Source of the DNA: UBA509 sp038729325
Lineage (GTDB): Archaea; Thermoplasmatota; Thermoplasmata; Thermoplasmatales; Thermoplasmataceae
Assembly: GCA_038729325.1 (NCBI GenBank)
Contig: JAVYSG010000030.1
Coordinates: 1-15,636, forward strand
Reading direction: 5' to 3'
DNA length: 15,636 nt
The notes under the pieces were generated by a model. That model had not been told where the DNA came from. It did no database searches and saw only the letters and a list, made by a program, of their open reading frames with translations. Of the stretch, positions 1-5,677 are shown piece by piece (position 1 is the first letter of the stretch; each line of letters begins with the position of its first letter). The translations under genes were made by a program, and so were the position numbers.

Positions 1-33
1 CATTGGCCTGTGTTCGATAGGAAGGAACTTAAG

Positions 34-88
34 TTTTTTAAAGCATTTTAAATCCATGCGGGTTCAAAAACAGTATAGGCCAGGAGGG
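34..88 (+). promoter_or_regulatory. Promoter and ribosome binding site of the lhgO-like gene
   Basis: Two AT-rich TATA-like stretches lie at 34-43 (TTTTTTAAAG) and 44-53 (CATTTTAAAT). The second is about 45 nt before the ATG at 94, which would give a leader of roughly 18 nt. A clear Shine-Dalgarno sequence, GGAGGG at 83-88, sits 5 nt before the ATG and supports that start. Bases 1-33 hold nothing I can assign. The box assignment is by eye only. Confidence 0.5.
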
Positions 89-93
89 CGCTT

Positions 94-1209
94 ATGGAAA
101 AAGCGAAAATTGTGGTAATTGGGGCAGGTGTTGTTGGACTCGCTATTGCTGCCAAGCTTTCAGAACGTAACGAAGGGGTCCTGGTTCTGGAAAAAAACAA
201 GAAATATGGTCTGGAGACAAGCAGCCACAACAGTGGTGTTATACACTCAGGAATTCATTATCCTGAGGGTTCATTGAAAGCAATGCTCTGTGTGAAGGGC
301 AACTCCATGATATATGAAATCTGCAGGAAATACAAAATACCCTATAAGCGCCCCGGCAAGTTAACCGTTGCAACAGGGGATGCCGAGATCAGGGAACTTG
401 AGAACTTGCTGAAAATGGGGATGGAGAACGGCGTGAAGGGAATGAAGATGCTGGATGGCAATGAGGTAAAAAAGATGGAACCAAATATACGGGTGGAAAG
501 AGCTCTTTATACTCCGTCCACCGGTATACTGGAACCAGATGATCTTATGCAGTTTTTCCTCGGGAGAATAATTGAAAACGGGGCATTGGTTTCATATGAA
601 ACAGAGGTTACCGCTCTGAGAAATACCGGTTCAGACTATGAAATTTCCGGGGTGAGCGCAAACACTAATTTCGCTATTAGGGCTGAAACTGTGGTAAACT
701 GTGCTGGTCTGAATGCTGACAGGATAGCTTCCATGGCTGGCCTCGATGTGGATAGACTGGGATACAGGCAGCATTATTACAAGGGAGACTACTTCAGGAT
801 AACAGGCAGTGCTCCTGTTAATATGCTGGTCTACCCTGTTCCAAAGGGGGCAGGTCTGGGAATACACCTTACACCAGATATGTCAGGCTCTGTCAAAATG
901 GGGCCAAATGCCTACCCGGTTAACAGAATAGATTACCGGGTAGAATCGAACGAGGACGAATTCCGCAATGATGTGCAGAGATATCTGCCGTCCATTTCAA
1001 ATAAAGTCATACAGCCAGATTCGTCAGGTATAAGGCCAAAACTCAGTGCTCATAAGGATATATTTGCAGATTTTGTCATCAGGCATGAGGCCGATCGCAA
1101 TCTATTCGGCTTCATAAATCTCATCGGAATTGAGTCACCCGGCCTCACTTCTTCTCCGGCAATTGCAGAATATGTTTCAGAAATATACGAAGATCAAATC
1201 AGAATTTAG
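94..1209 (+). CDS. lhgO: FAD-dependent L-2-hydroxyglutarate oxidase-like protein
   Basis: This is a 371-residue member of the DAO/LhgO flavoprotein family. Family members oxidise L-2-hydroxyglutarate to 2-oxoglutarate and usually pass electrons to the membrane quinone pool. The N-terminus carries the FAD-binding Rossmann motif GAGVVG (residues 10-15). It is followed by the family block SSHNSGVIHSGIHYP (43-57). A second flavin-contact block, NCAGLNAD, is at 202-209, and the C-terminal LhgO pattern GIHLTPDMSGSVKMGPNAYP spans 256-275. Near the C-terminus is a GIESPGLTSSPAIAEY segment, typical of the family end. The protein is shorter than the E. coli enzyme (about 420 residues), but no central motif is missing. 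The ATG at 94 follows a good Shine-Dalgarno sequence. It appears to be a single gene; what follows is cut by an assembly gap. A related 2-hydroxyacid or glycerol-3-phosphate substrate cannot be excluded. Confidence 0.82.
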   Translation: MEKAKIVVIGAGVVGLAIAAKLSERNEGVLVLEKNKKYGLETSSHNSGVIHSGIHYPEGSLKAMLCVKGNSMIYEICRKYKIPYKRPGKLTVATGDAEIRELENLLKMGMENGVKGMKMLDGNEVKKMEPNIRVERALYTPSTGILEPDDLMQFFLGRIIENGALVSYETEVTALRNTGSDYEISGVSANTNFAIRAETVVNCAGLNADRIASMAGLDVDRLGYRQHYYKGDYFRITGSAPVNMLVYPVPKGAGLGIHLTPDMSGSVKMGPNAYPVNRIDYRVESNEDEFRNDVQRYLPSISNKVIQPDSSGIRPKLSAHKDIFADFVIRHEADRNLFGFINLIGIESPGLTSSPAIAEYVSEIYEDQIRI

Positions 1210-1248
1210 AGAACTGTAGAAATCTGTAAATGGCTTATTTCCTCTAAA

Positions 1249-1348
1249 NNNNNNNNNNNNNNNNNNNNNNNNNNNNNNNNNNNNNNNNNNNNNNNNNNNN
1301 NNNNNNNNNNNNNNNNNNNNNNNNNNNNNNNNNNNNNNNNNNNNNNNN
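1249..1348. other. Assembly gap (100 N) of unknown true length
   Basis: Exactly 100 N separate the end of the lhgO region from the lrp promoter. Unlike the other two gaps in this window, the sequence after it (from 1349) is not repeated before it. Real sequence may therefore be missing here, possibly including a small gene or upstream promoter elements. Confidence 0.95.
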
Positions 1349-1350
1349 GT

Positions 1351-1372
1351 CTATATTTATTCTAATATATAT
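1351..1372 (+). promoter_or_regulatory. Candidate TATA region of the lrp-like gene
   Basis: Two TATA-like runs, CTATATTTAT (1351-1360) and TAATATATAT (1363-1372), follow the gap. The second is about 54 nt before the ATG at 1422, implying a leader of roughly 29 nt. No strong Shine-Dalgarno sequence is visible. A closer ATTATATT at 1403-1410 is only about 15 nt from the ATG and looks too near to serve as the box. Confidence 0.35.
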
Positions 1373-1421
1373 CATGGCTTAGTCATAACGGCGTAGAAAG
1401 ACATTATATTCCGGATACTAT

Positions 1422-1823
1422 ATGGCTACTGTGGACGACAAGGATTGGGCAATTCTTGAGTTGCTGAAATCCGATTCCCGGATGTCAAATTCGGAAATTG
1501 CCCGTAAGCTCAACGTGTCCGAAGGCACAATACGGAAAAGGATTGAGAAACTCCTTAAGGAAGGTGTAATCAGGAAATTTACTGTAGTGCTGAGAAGCGA
1601 AGGCGTTGAGGGACTTGTGCTCATAAGGACAGAGCCCAAAAAATCCATGGAAATCTACAATACCCTGTCGAAGAAATTTGATGAAATTTTTGAATTTTCA
1701 GGAAGATTTGATCTGGTAATCAGGACCTACTGTAAAACCCTGGATGAACTCAACAGGCTCGTTGACGGGGTCAGGTCTATGGACGGTGTTAAAAGTACAG
1801 ACACTCTTGTGAGGCTTCACTGA
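1422..1823 (+). CDS. Lrp/AsnC family transcriptional regulator
   Basis: This 133-residue protein has the standard Lrp/AsnC layout. An N-terminal winged helix-turn-helix has its recognition region around residues 22-41 (NSEIARKLNVSEGTIRKRI). A linker strand follows (GVIRKFTVVL), then a C-terminal RAM ligand-binding and oligomerisation domain (about 60-133). Family members bind DNA as dimers or octamers and respond to amino acids; archaeal examples control lysine, glutamine or central nitrogen genes. The sequence does not reveal the ligand or targets. It stands alone between an assembly gap and alba on the same strand. The ATG at 1422 gives a full-length family member. Its proximity to the LhgO-like and ALDH7-like genes raises the possibility of control over amino-acid catabolism, but that is only inference. 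Confidence 0.88.
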   Translation: MATVDDKDWAILELLKSDSRMSNSEIARKLNVSEGTIRKRIEKLLKEGVIRKFTVVLRSEGVEGLVLIRTEPKKSMEIYNTLSKKFDEIFEFSGRFDLVIRTYCKTLDELNRLVDGVRSMDGVKSTDTLVRLH

Positions 1824-1842
1824 AATCTGTGATCCTGTCTTC

Positions 1843-1881
1843 GATATAATTATATATTCAGGTCTAATCAGAACAAGGAGG
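1843..1881 (+). promoter_or_regulatory. alba promoter and Shine-Dalgarno
   Basis: An AT-rich TATA-like run at 1843-1859 (core ATAATTATATAT) lies between the lrp stop and alba. A strong AAGGAGG at 1875-1881 precedes the ATG at 1889 by 7 nt. This is the best Shine-Dalgarno sequence in the window and fits a highly expressed chromatin protein. Confidence 0.55.
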
Positions 1882-1888
1882 CAACATC

Positions 1889-2158
1889 ATGGCAGAAGAG
1901 AATATCATTTTTGTCGGGAAAAAACCAACCATGAACTATGTTCTTGCCGTTGTAACTCAGTTTAACAACAACATCGACCATATAACCATCAAGGCAAGAG
2001 GCAAGGCGATCAGCAAAGCAGTTGACATTGCAGAGATAACAAGGCACAAATTTATACAGGATGCAAAATACGGGAATATCAAGGTGGAAACTGAGGTCCT
2101 CCAGGGAGAAAGGGGAGAATCAAACGTTTCATCCATTGAAATAACCCTCACAAGATAG
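1889..2158 (+). CDS. albA: DNA/RNA-binding chromatin protein Alba
   Basis: This 89-residue protein matches Alba closely over its full length. The N-terminal segment VGKKPTMNYVLAVV (residues 9-22) contains the lysine pair K11/K12, which aligns with Sulfolobus K16/K17, the DNA-contact and acetylation site. It is followed by the conserved IKARGKAISKAVD helix (about 34-46) and a C-terminal SSIEITL strand. Alba dimers coat DNA and also bind RNA, and are abundant in many archaea. The gene appears monocistronic, with its own TATA-like box and a very strong Shine-Dalgarno sequence. Downstream at 2161-2192 there is a weak inverted repeat, described separately. The length is normal and there is nothing unusual in the sequence. 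Confidence 0.96.
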   Translation: MAEENIIFVGKKPTMNYVLAVVTQFNNNIDHITIKARGKAISKAVDIAEITRHKFIQDAKYGNIKVETEVLQGERGESNVSSIEITLTR

Positions 2159-2160
2159 AT

Positions 2161-2192
2161 GCCGCATTTTGATTTACCCTTTCAATTGCGGC
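2161..2192 (+). terminator. Possible weak hairpin after alba
   Basis: GCCGCA (2161-2166) and TGCGGC (2187-2192) are perfect inverted copies, separated by a 20-nt T-rich loop and followed by TGTTTCGT. A six-pair stem with a long loop is weak. It could mark the 3' end of alba mRNA or be chance. Confidence 0.25.
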
Positions 2193-2235
2193 TGTTTCGT
2201 GTATTAGTAGAAATATCAAAAAATCCTTAACAACC

Positions 2236-2245
2236 ATTAAATTTT
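2236..2245 (+). promoter_or_regulatory. TATA-like box of the polyprenyl synthase gene
   Basis: ATTAAATTTT at 2236-2245 is centred about 37 nt before the ATG at 2278, predicting a leader of roughly 10 nt. No clear Shine-Dalgarno sequence follows. Confidence 0.4.
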
Positions 2246-2277
2246 GAGTTGGCATAAAGGACAAGCTTAGTGGGCAT

Positions 2278-3261
2278 ATGAAGAACTTCATTGACTGGGA
2301 AATTGGGCTTCATGGGAAAGTAGACGAGGTTAATCTCAGGCTTCTCAAGATCATTCAAACCGATCAGAAAAACCTGTACGAGATGGCAAAGTATACCATT
2401 GAAGCCGGAGGGAAGAGATTCCGCCCGTTATTGACAATTCTCGCATATGAAGTATCCTCTGACAACCCGTATTCTGAAATCCTGGACCTGGCAGCCGGTT
2501 ACGAGCTGATTCATACAGCCAGCCTGATTCATGACGATATAATTGACGATTCATCCACCAGAAGGGGACGGCCAACACTGAATAATGTGTATGGATTGAA
2601 TCATGCCATAGTTGTCGGAGATTACCTGTTTGCAAAAGCTTATGAAATGGGCTCAAGGTACGGCCCTGTGGTTTCCAAGATAATGGCTGATGCTTCAAGC
2701 AGACTGGCTGAAGGTCAGACCCTTGAAGCAATCAACCTTGGCAACATGGAACTCACTGAAGAGACCTATCTTGAGATTATAAGCAACAAAACAGCACATT
2801 TCTTTGAAGCCTGTGCCATGGGAGCCACAACCGCAGCAAAAGCTTTACCTGAGGTTTCAAGGAATCTCCAGGAGTTTGCATTCAACCTGGGCATGGCATT
2901 TCAGGTAACTGACGATATTCTTGATATAGTGGGGGATTCCTCAAAACTTGGTAAGCCGGTCTTTGCAGATGTGAAGCACAATGCCATAACAATACCCATA
3001 ATCTACACTCTCAAAAAAGCAGGAAAAACCACAAAGGATGAGATTCTGACTGCATTAAAGGTTGGAGACGATCCTTCCGTTGACGACCGTTTCAAGGACC
3101 TCATGGTCAAGACTGGAGCAATAGACTACTCATTCTCAATAGCAAAGGCATACTCGCAGAAAGCCCTGAAGGCGCTGCATATGTCAGAGCGCTCCCCTGA
3201 TCTTGACCTGCTTATGGAACTTGCGATGATTGTTGTTGAAAGGATTGAGGAACTGAGCTGA
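2278..3261 (+). CDS. trans-polyprenyl diphosphate synthase, probably long-chain type
   Basis: This 327-residue all-alpha isoprenyl diphosphate synthase adds isopentenyl diphosphate units to an allylic primer. The diagnostic motifs are intact: GGKRFRPLL (44-52), the first Asp-rich motif DDIID (86-90) with DSSTRRGRPT after it, GDYLFAKA (114-121), and the second Asp-rich motif DDILD (212-216). Positions -5 and -4 before the first motif are small (A81, S82). In short-chain archaeal GGPP synthases position -5 is typically bulky (for example Phe). The ASLIHDD context instead resembles heptaprenyl/octaprenyl synthases that make quinone side chains. I therefore favour a menaquinone-type side-chain role over the C20 lipid precursor role, although an annotation pipeline would probably call it GGPP synthase. 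The gene stands alone with its own TATA-like box. Confidence 0.88.
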   Translation: MKNFIDWEIGLHGKVDEVNLRLLKIIQTDQKNLYEMAKYTIEAGGKRFRPLLTILAYEVSSDNPYSEILDLAAGYELIHTASLIHDDIIDDSSTRRGRPTLNNVYGLNHAIVVGDYLFAKAYEMGSRYGPVVSKIMADASSRLAEGQTLEAINLGNMELTEETYLEIISNKTAHFFEACAMGATTAAKALPEVSRNLQEFAFNLGMAFQVTDDILDIVGDSSKLGKPVFADVKHNAITIPIIYTLKKAGKTTKDEILTALKVGDDPSVDDRFKDLMVKTGAIDYSFSIAKAYSQKALKALHMSERSPDLDLLMELAMIVVERIEELS

Positions 3262-3311
3262 AATATAGCTCGGAGAAATCCTCCACTGCGCGTCCGGTTG
3301 CGTGAATGACG

Positions 3312-3318
3312 TTTTTTT
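3312..3318 (+). terminator. T7 tract after the polyprenyl synthase gene
   Basis: Seven consecutive T residues lie 51 nt after the stop codon and upstream of the ALDH start. Archaeal RNA polymerase terminates at U-rich tracts, so this is a plausible terminator. No strong hairpin precedes it; only a 4-bp GGAG/CTCC pairing at 3272-3284 is visible. Confidence 0.4.
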
Positions 3319-3338
3319 GCCTTTGCAATGTGGACAGC

Positions 3339-3348
3339 AAAAAATATT
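3339..3348 (+). promoter_or_regulatory. TATA-like box implying a leaderless ALDH transcript
   Basis: AAAAAATATT at 3339-3348 is centred about 26 nt before the ATG at 3371. That is the normal archaeal TATA-to-start-site distance. The mRNA would therefore begin at or next to this ATG. This supports 3371 over the upstream in-frame GTG at 3302, which would place the box inside the gene. Confidence 0.5.
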
Positions 3349-3370
3349 CAGGACTTTTCCATTATCATCT

Positions 3371-4924
3371 ATGCCAGAAAATGATTTTGACGCCTTCCGT
3401 AAGGATACGCTGAAGAGCGTTGCTATAGAAGAAACAAACTCGGGGATTTTTGCAGGCAAATGGTACCCGAAGGCTGGGGAGAGCAGATATGATTCCGTCA
3501 GCCCTGTTGACGGAAAACACAATGCCACTGTATTCCTTGCAACAAAAGAGCAGTACGATGAGGTAGTGAGGTATTCTCAGAAAACATTTAGTGAATGGAG
3601 CCTGATTCCAGCGCCAAGACGTGGAGAGATCATAAAGGCAATTGGCGATGAACTGGCATTAAAGAAAAAAGATCTTGGAGCACTGGTTACTCTTGAGGCC
3701 GGTAAGACAACCAGCGAAGGCGAGGGCGAGATACAGGAAATGATTGATGTTGCATATTTTGCGGCAGGGCTATCCAGACAGCTTTATGGGCTCACAATGG
3801 CCAGTGAAAGGCCCGATCACAGGCTTTATGAACAGTGGCTGCCACTGGGGCCTATTGCAGTAATTAGTGCATTCAATTTCCCGTCTTCTGTATGGTCATG
3901 GAACGCCATGGTCGCTGCAGTTTGTGGTGACACAGTTGTATGGAAGCCATCCACAAAGGCATCCCTTGCGGCAGTTGGTGTTATGAAGGTTATCTCAGGC
4001 GTTCTGGAAAGAGAGGGCGCTCCACAGATATTTTCACTGGTGTCAAGCAGAGGCTCAGAGGGTGGAGAGTGGATATCAAGGGACCCAAGGCTTAAGCTTG
4101 TATCTTTCACCGGTTCGACAAAAACAGGAAGGACAATTTATGAAAATGTTGCAGCGAGGCTAGGACGCACAATACTTGAACTTGGCGGTAACAACTGTTC
4201 AATAGTTTCTGACAGGGCTGATATGAAACTTGCACTGAAGGGTGTTGCATTTGGTGCACTGGCCACGGCAGGACAGCGCTGTACAAGTACACGCCGTGTG
4301 GTTGTCCAGGAGAAGATATATGATGAATTCCTGGCAAAACTCAAGGATATATACGCCAGCGTGAAGATAGGAAATCCAAGAAGCAACGGTGTACTCGTGG
4401 GCCCGCTGATAGACGATGGTGCAATTTCCACATATGAAAAAGCAATTGCCGAAGCAGTGAAAGAAGGCGGAAAGCTGGTCATCGGAGGAAAAAGGATCAG
4501 TGTTCCCGGCCTTGAAAAAGGTTTCTATGTGAATCCTGCAATAATCGAAGCAACCCCTGGAATGGAAATTACCAGGCAGGAAACATTTGGACCGCTGCTT
4601 TATATATTTAAATACAGGAAAATTGAAGAGGCACTCGAGATTCACAATGCAGTTCCTCAGGGGCTTTCATCTGCAATATTTACCACTGATATGCGGGAAG
4701 AGGAATACTTCCTTTCATCTCGTGGGTCTGACTGCGGGCTTGCCAATGTTAACACAAGTACAGCAGGGGCAGAAATTGGCGGCGCATTCGGAGGCGAGAA
4801 AGAGACTGGAAGTGGCAGGGAAAGCGGAAGTGATTCCTGGAAACTGTACATGAGGAGGCAGACTGTTACAATAAACTACGGCCGCGATCTCCCGTTGGCT
4901 CAGGGCGTAAAGTTCGACGTGTGA
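3371..4924 (+). CDS. Aldehyde dehydrogenase, ALDH7-like
   Basis: This 517-residue NAD(P)-dependent aldehyde dehydrogenase oxidises an aldehyde to its carboxylic acid. The catalytic set is complete. The oxyanion Asn169 lies in AFNFPSSVWSWN, the general base Glu270 in ILELGGNN, and the nucleophile Cys304 in AGQRCTSTRR. The NFP..V..WN, ELGGNN and GQRCT.TRR signatures are characteristic of the ALDH7 group, whose known members act on alpha-aminoadipate semialdehyde and piperideine-6-carboxylate. A Thermoplasmatales relative could instead use glyceraldehyde or another sugar-derived aldehyde, so the substrate is open. The open frame extends 23 codons upstream to a GTG at 3302. I chose ATG 3371 because of the leaderless-promoter spacing and because 517 residues fits the family. 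The last 108 nt of the gene are repeated at 5044-5151, which I interpret as an assembly duplicate. Confidence 0.9.
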   Translation: MPENDFDAFRKDTLKSVAIEETNSGIFAGKWYPKAGESRYDSVSPVDGKHNATVFLATKEQYDEVVRYSQKTFSEWSLIPAPRRGEIIKAIGDELALKKKDLGALVTLEAGKTTSEGEGEIQEMIDVAYFAAGLSRQLYGLTMASERPDHRLYEQWLPLGPIAVISAFNFPSSVWSWNAMVAAVCGDTVVWKPSTKASLAAVGVMKVISGVLEREGAPQIFSLVSSRGSEGGEWISRDPRLKLVSFTGSTKTGRTIYENVAARLGRTILELGGNNCSIVSDRADMKLALKGVAFGALATAGQRCTSTRRVVVQEKIYDEFLAKLKDIYASVKIGNPRSNGVLVGPLIDDGAISTYEKAIAEAVKEGGKLVIGGKRISVPGLEKGFYVNPAIIEATPGMEITRQETFGPLLYIFKYRKIEEALEIHNAVPQGLSSAIFTTDMREEEYFLSSRGSDCGLANVNTSTAGAEIGGAFGGEKETGSGRESGSDSWKLYMRRQTVTINYGRDLPLAQGVKFDV

Positions 4925-4943
4925 GTGCCGAACAGAAGTTATA
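4817..4943. repeat. First copy of a 127-bp duplication flanking an N gap
   Basis: These 127 bases (the ALDH 3' end plus 19 nt after the stop codon) are identical to 5044-5170, with only the 100-N gap between. Both copies end in GAACAGAAGTTATA. This is the signature of two contigs that overlap by one assembly k-mer but were joined with N instead of merged. Confidence 0.95.
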
Positions 4944-5043
4944 NNNNNNNNNNNNNNNNNNNNNNNNNNNNNNNNNNNNNNNNNNNNNNNNNNNNNNNNN
5001 NNNNNNNNNNNNNNNNNNNNNNNNNNNNNNNNNNNNNNNNNNN
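4944..5043. other. Artificial assembly gap (100 N)
   Basis: Exactly 100 N lie between two identical 127-bp copies. The true genome most likely runs straight from base 4943 to base 5171, with no missing sequence and no duplication. Confidence 0.92.
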
Positions 5044-5151
5044 AGGGAAAGCGGAAGTGATTCCTGGAAACTGTACATGAGGAGGCAGACTGTTACAATA
5101 AACTACGGCCGCGATCTCCCGTTGGCTCAGGGCGTAAAGTTCGACGTGTGA
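5044..5151 (+). pseudogene. Duplicate ALDH 3' end (assembly artefact)
   Basis: This stretch encodes the same final 35 residues as the ALDH gene (RESGSDSWKLYM through VKFDV) and the same stop codon. It is a base-for-base copy of 4817-4924 and should not be counted as a second gene or a true pseudogene. The duplicate continues to 5170, beyond the stop codon. Confidence 0.9.
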
Positions 5152-5192
5152 GTGCCGAACAGAAGTTATAATTACCAGATTACCTGCAGTCA

Positions 5193-5213
5193 TTTTTTAA
5201 TAATTAATTATTA
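5193..5213 (+). promoter_or_regulatory. TATA-like box of the metE leader
   Basis: A long AT-only run (TTTTTTAATAATTAATTATTA) lies about 60 nt after the ALDH stop. Its centre is roughly 26 nt before position 5231, so transcription is predicted to begin near 5231. That would give a leader of about 450 nt before the metE N-terminal gene, or a leaderless start for the weak open frame at 5231. Confidence 0.45.
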
Positions 5214-5230
5214 TCAACCATCACAATCTC

Positions 5231-5674
5231 ATGAACATACAATTGAAGGCTCTCACAAATATGTTTAACGGCAGTATTTCGAGGATGGCTGACACGGCAG
5301 GCAGTTCACACTGCATGCCTTATTTTTTCCACTGCAATGATGTTACTTCTTATGGAATTCAGATTCTGCATCTTGCTGAAGTCCCATCAGTATGGGATGC
5401 CGCTGACGGAGTTTGTAGTTCAGAGAGAACCTCTGTTGAAGTAGCGCACAGGCATTTCCCACACATCTATCAGGCAGGGGGTGTGGTGTCATCTCGGGAA
5501 ACTCTGGAAAGAGTATCTCCCCCTCATCTGGCATCTCAGATTTCTGGACTTCAGGAAAATCAGAATTGTGGAATCAATCCTGAATCATCCCTGTTCCCGA
5601 ACCCAGAAACTGCAGTAGGACATGGAATTCCAGGACGGGACAGACTGATTTCGAGCAATAAAATGGAGTGTATC
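5231..5674 (+). ncRNA. Candidate structured 5' leader of the split metE operon
   Basis: No convincing protein gene lies between the ALDH stop and metE, yet a TATA-like box predicts transcription from about 5231. The stretch holds several local hairpins. There is a 10-bp stem (one mismatch) with a U tract at 5296-5328, and a perfect TCCCAT/ATGGGA stem with a 4-nt loop at 5382-5397. CAGAG/CTCTG lies at 5421-5435, CCACAC/GTGTGG at 5459-5486, ACTCT/AGAGT closed by a GGAA tetraloop at 5501-5514, and a 7-bp TTCAGGA/TCCTGAA stem at 5550-5584. It matches no riboswitch class, RNase P RNA or SRP RNA that I can recognise. Short hairpins arise by chance, so the structured-RNA reading is tentative. An alternative open reading frame over the same bases is listed separately. 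Confidence 0.25.
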
Positions 5675-5677
5675 TAA
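5231..5677 (+). CDS. Doubtful hypothetical open reading frame upstream of metE
   Basis: A 148-codon frame begins with an ATG at 5231, about 26 nt after a TATA-like box, and ends with TAA directly against the metE ATG at 5678. The position is gene-like. The predicted protein is not: it has only two lysines, five cysteines, eight histidines and about 12% serine. It shows no recognisable domain, signal peptide or membrane segment, and it reads through a hairpin followed by a U tract. Neighbouring genes are lysine-rich and cysteine-poor. I think it is more likely an untranslated leader or the remains of a decayed gene. A minus-strand frame at 5343-5534 (63 codons) is equally unconvincing. Confidence 0.22.
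   Translation: MNIQLKALTNMFNGSISRMADTAGSSHCMPYFFHCNDVTSYGIQILHLAEVPSVWDAADGVCSSERTSVEVAHRHFPHIYQAGGVVSSRETLERVSPPHLASQISGLQENQNCGINPESSLFPNPETAVGHGIPGRDRLISSNKMECI
5296..5328 (+). terminator. Hairpin plus U tract (terminator or attenuator)
   Basis: GGCAGGCAGT (5296-5305) pairs with ACTGCATGCC (5310-5319) through nine of ten positions around a TCAC loop. It is followed at once by TTATTTTTT (5320-5328). This resembles an intrinsic terminator. It is 145 nt after the ALDH stop but about 65 nt downstream of the predicted leader start, so it could end the ALDH mRNA or attenuate the metE leader. Confidence 0.5.

Noticed and set aside
3302..3370. Upstream GTG extension of the ALDH gene
   Set aside because: It adds 23 unconserved residues through a T7 tract and would place a well-spaced TATA-like box inside the coding region; ATG 3371 fits better.
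3184..3528. Minus-strand frame across the polyprenyl synthase and ALDH boundary
   Set aside because: It overlaps two supported genes on the other strand and has no recognisable motif, promoter or ribosome binding site.
5044..5151. Second aldehyde dehydrogenase fragment or pseudogene
   Set aside because: It is base-identical to the true gene end and abuts a 100-N gap; an assembly overlap explains it.
5231..5674. RNase P RNA or SRP RNA in the metE leader
   Set aside because: On either strand I could not find the conserved RNase P GAGGAAAGUCC-type core or an SRP helix-8 signature.
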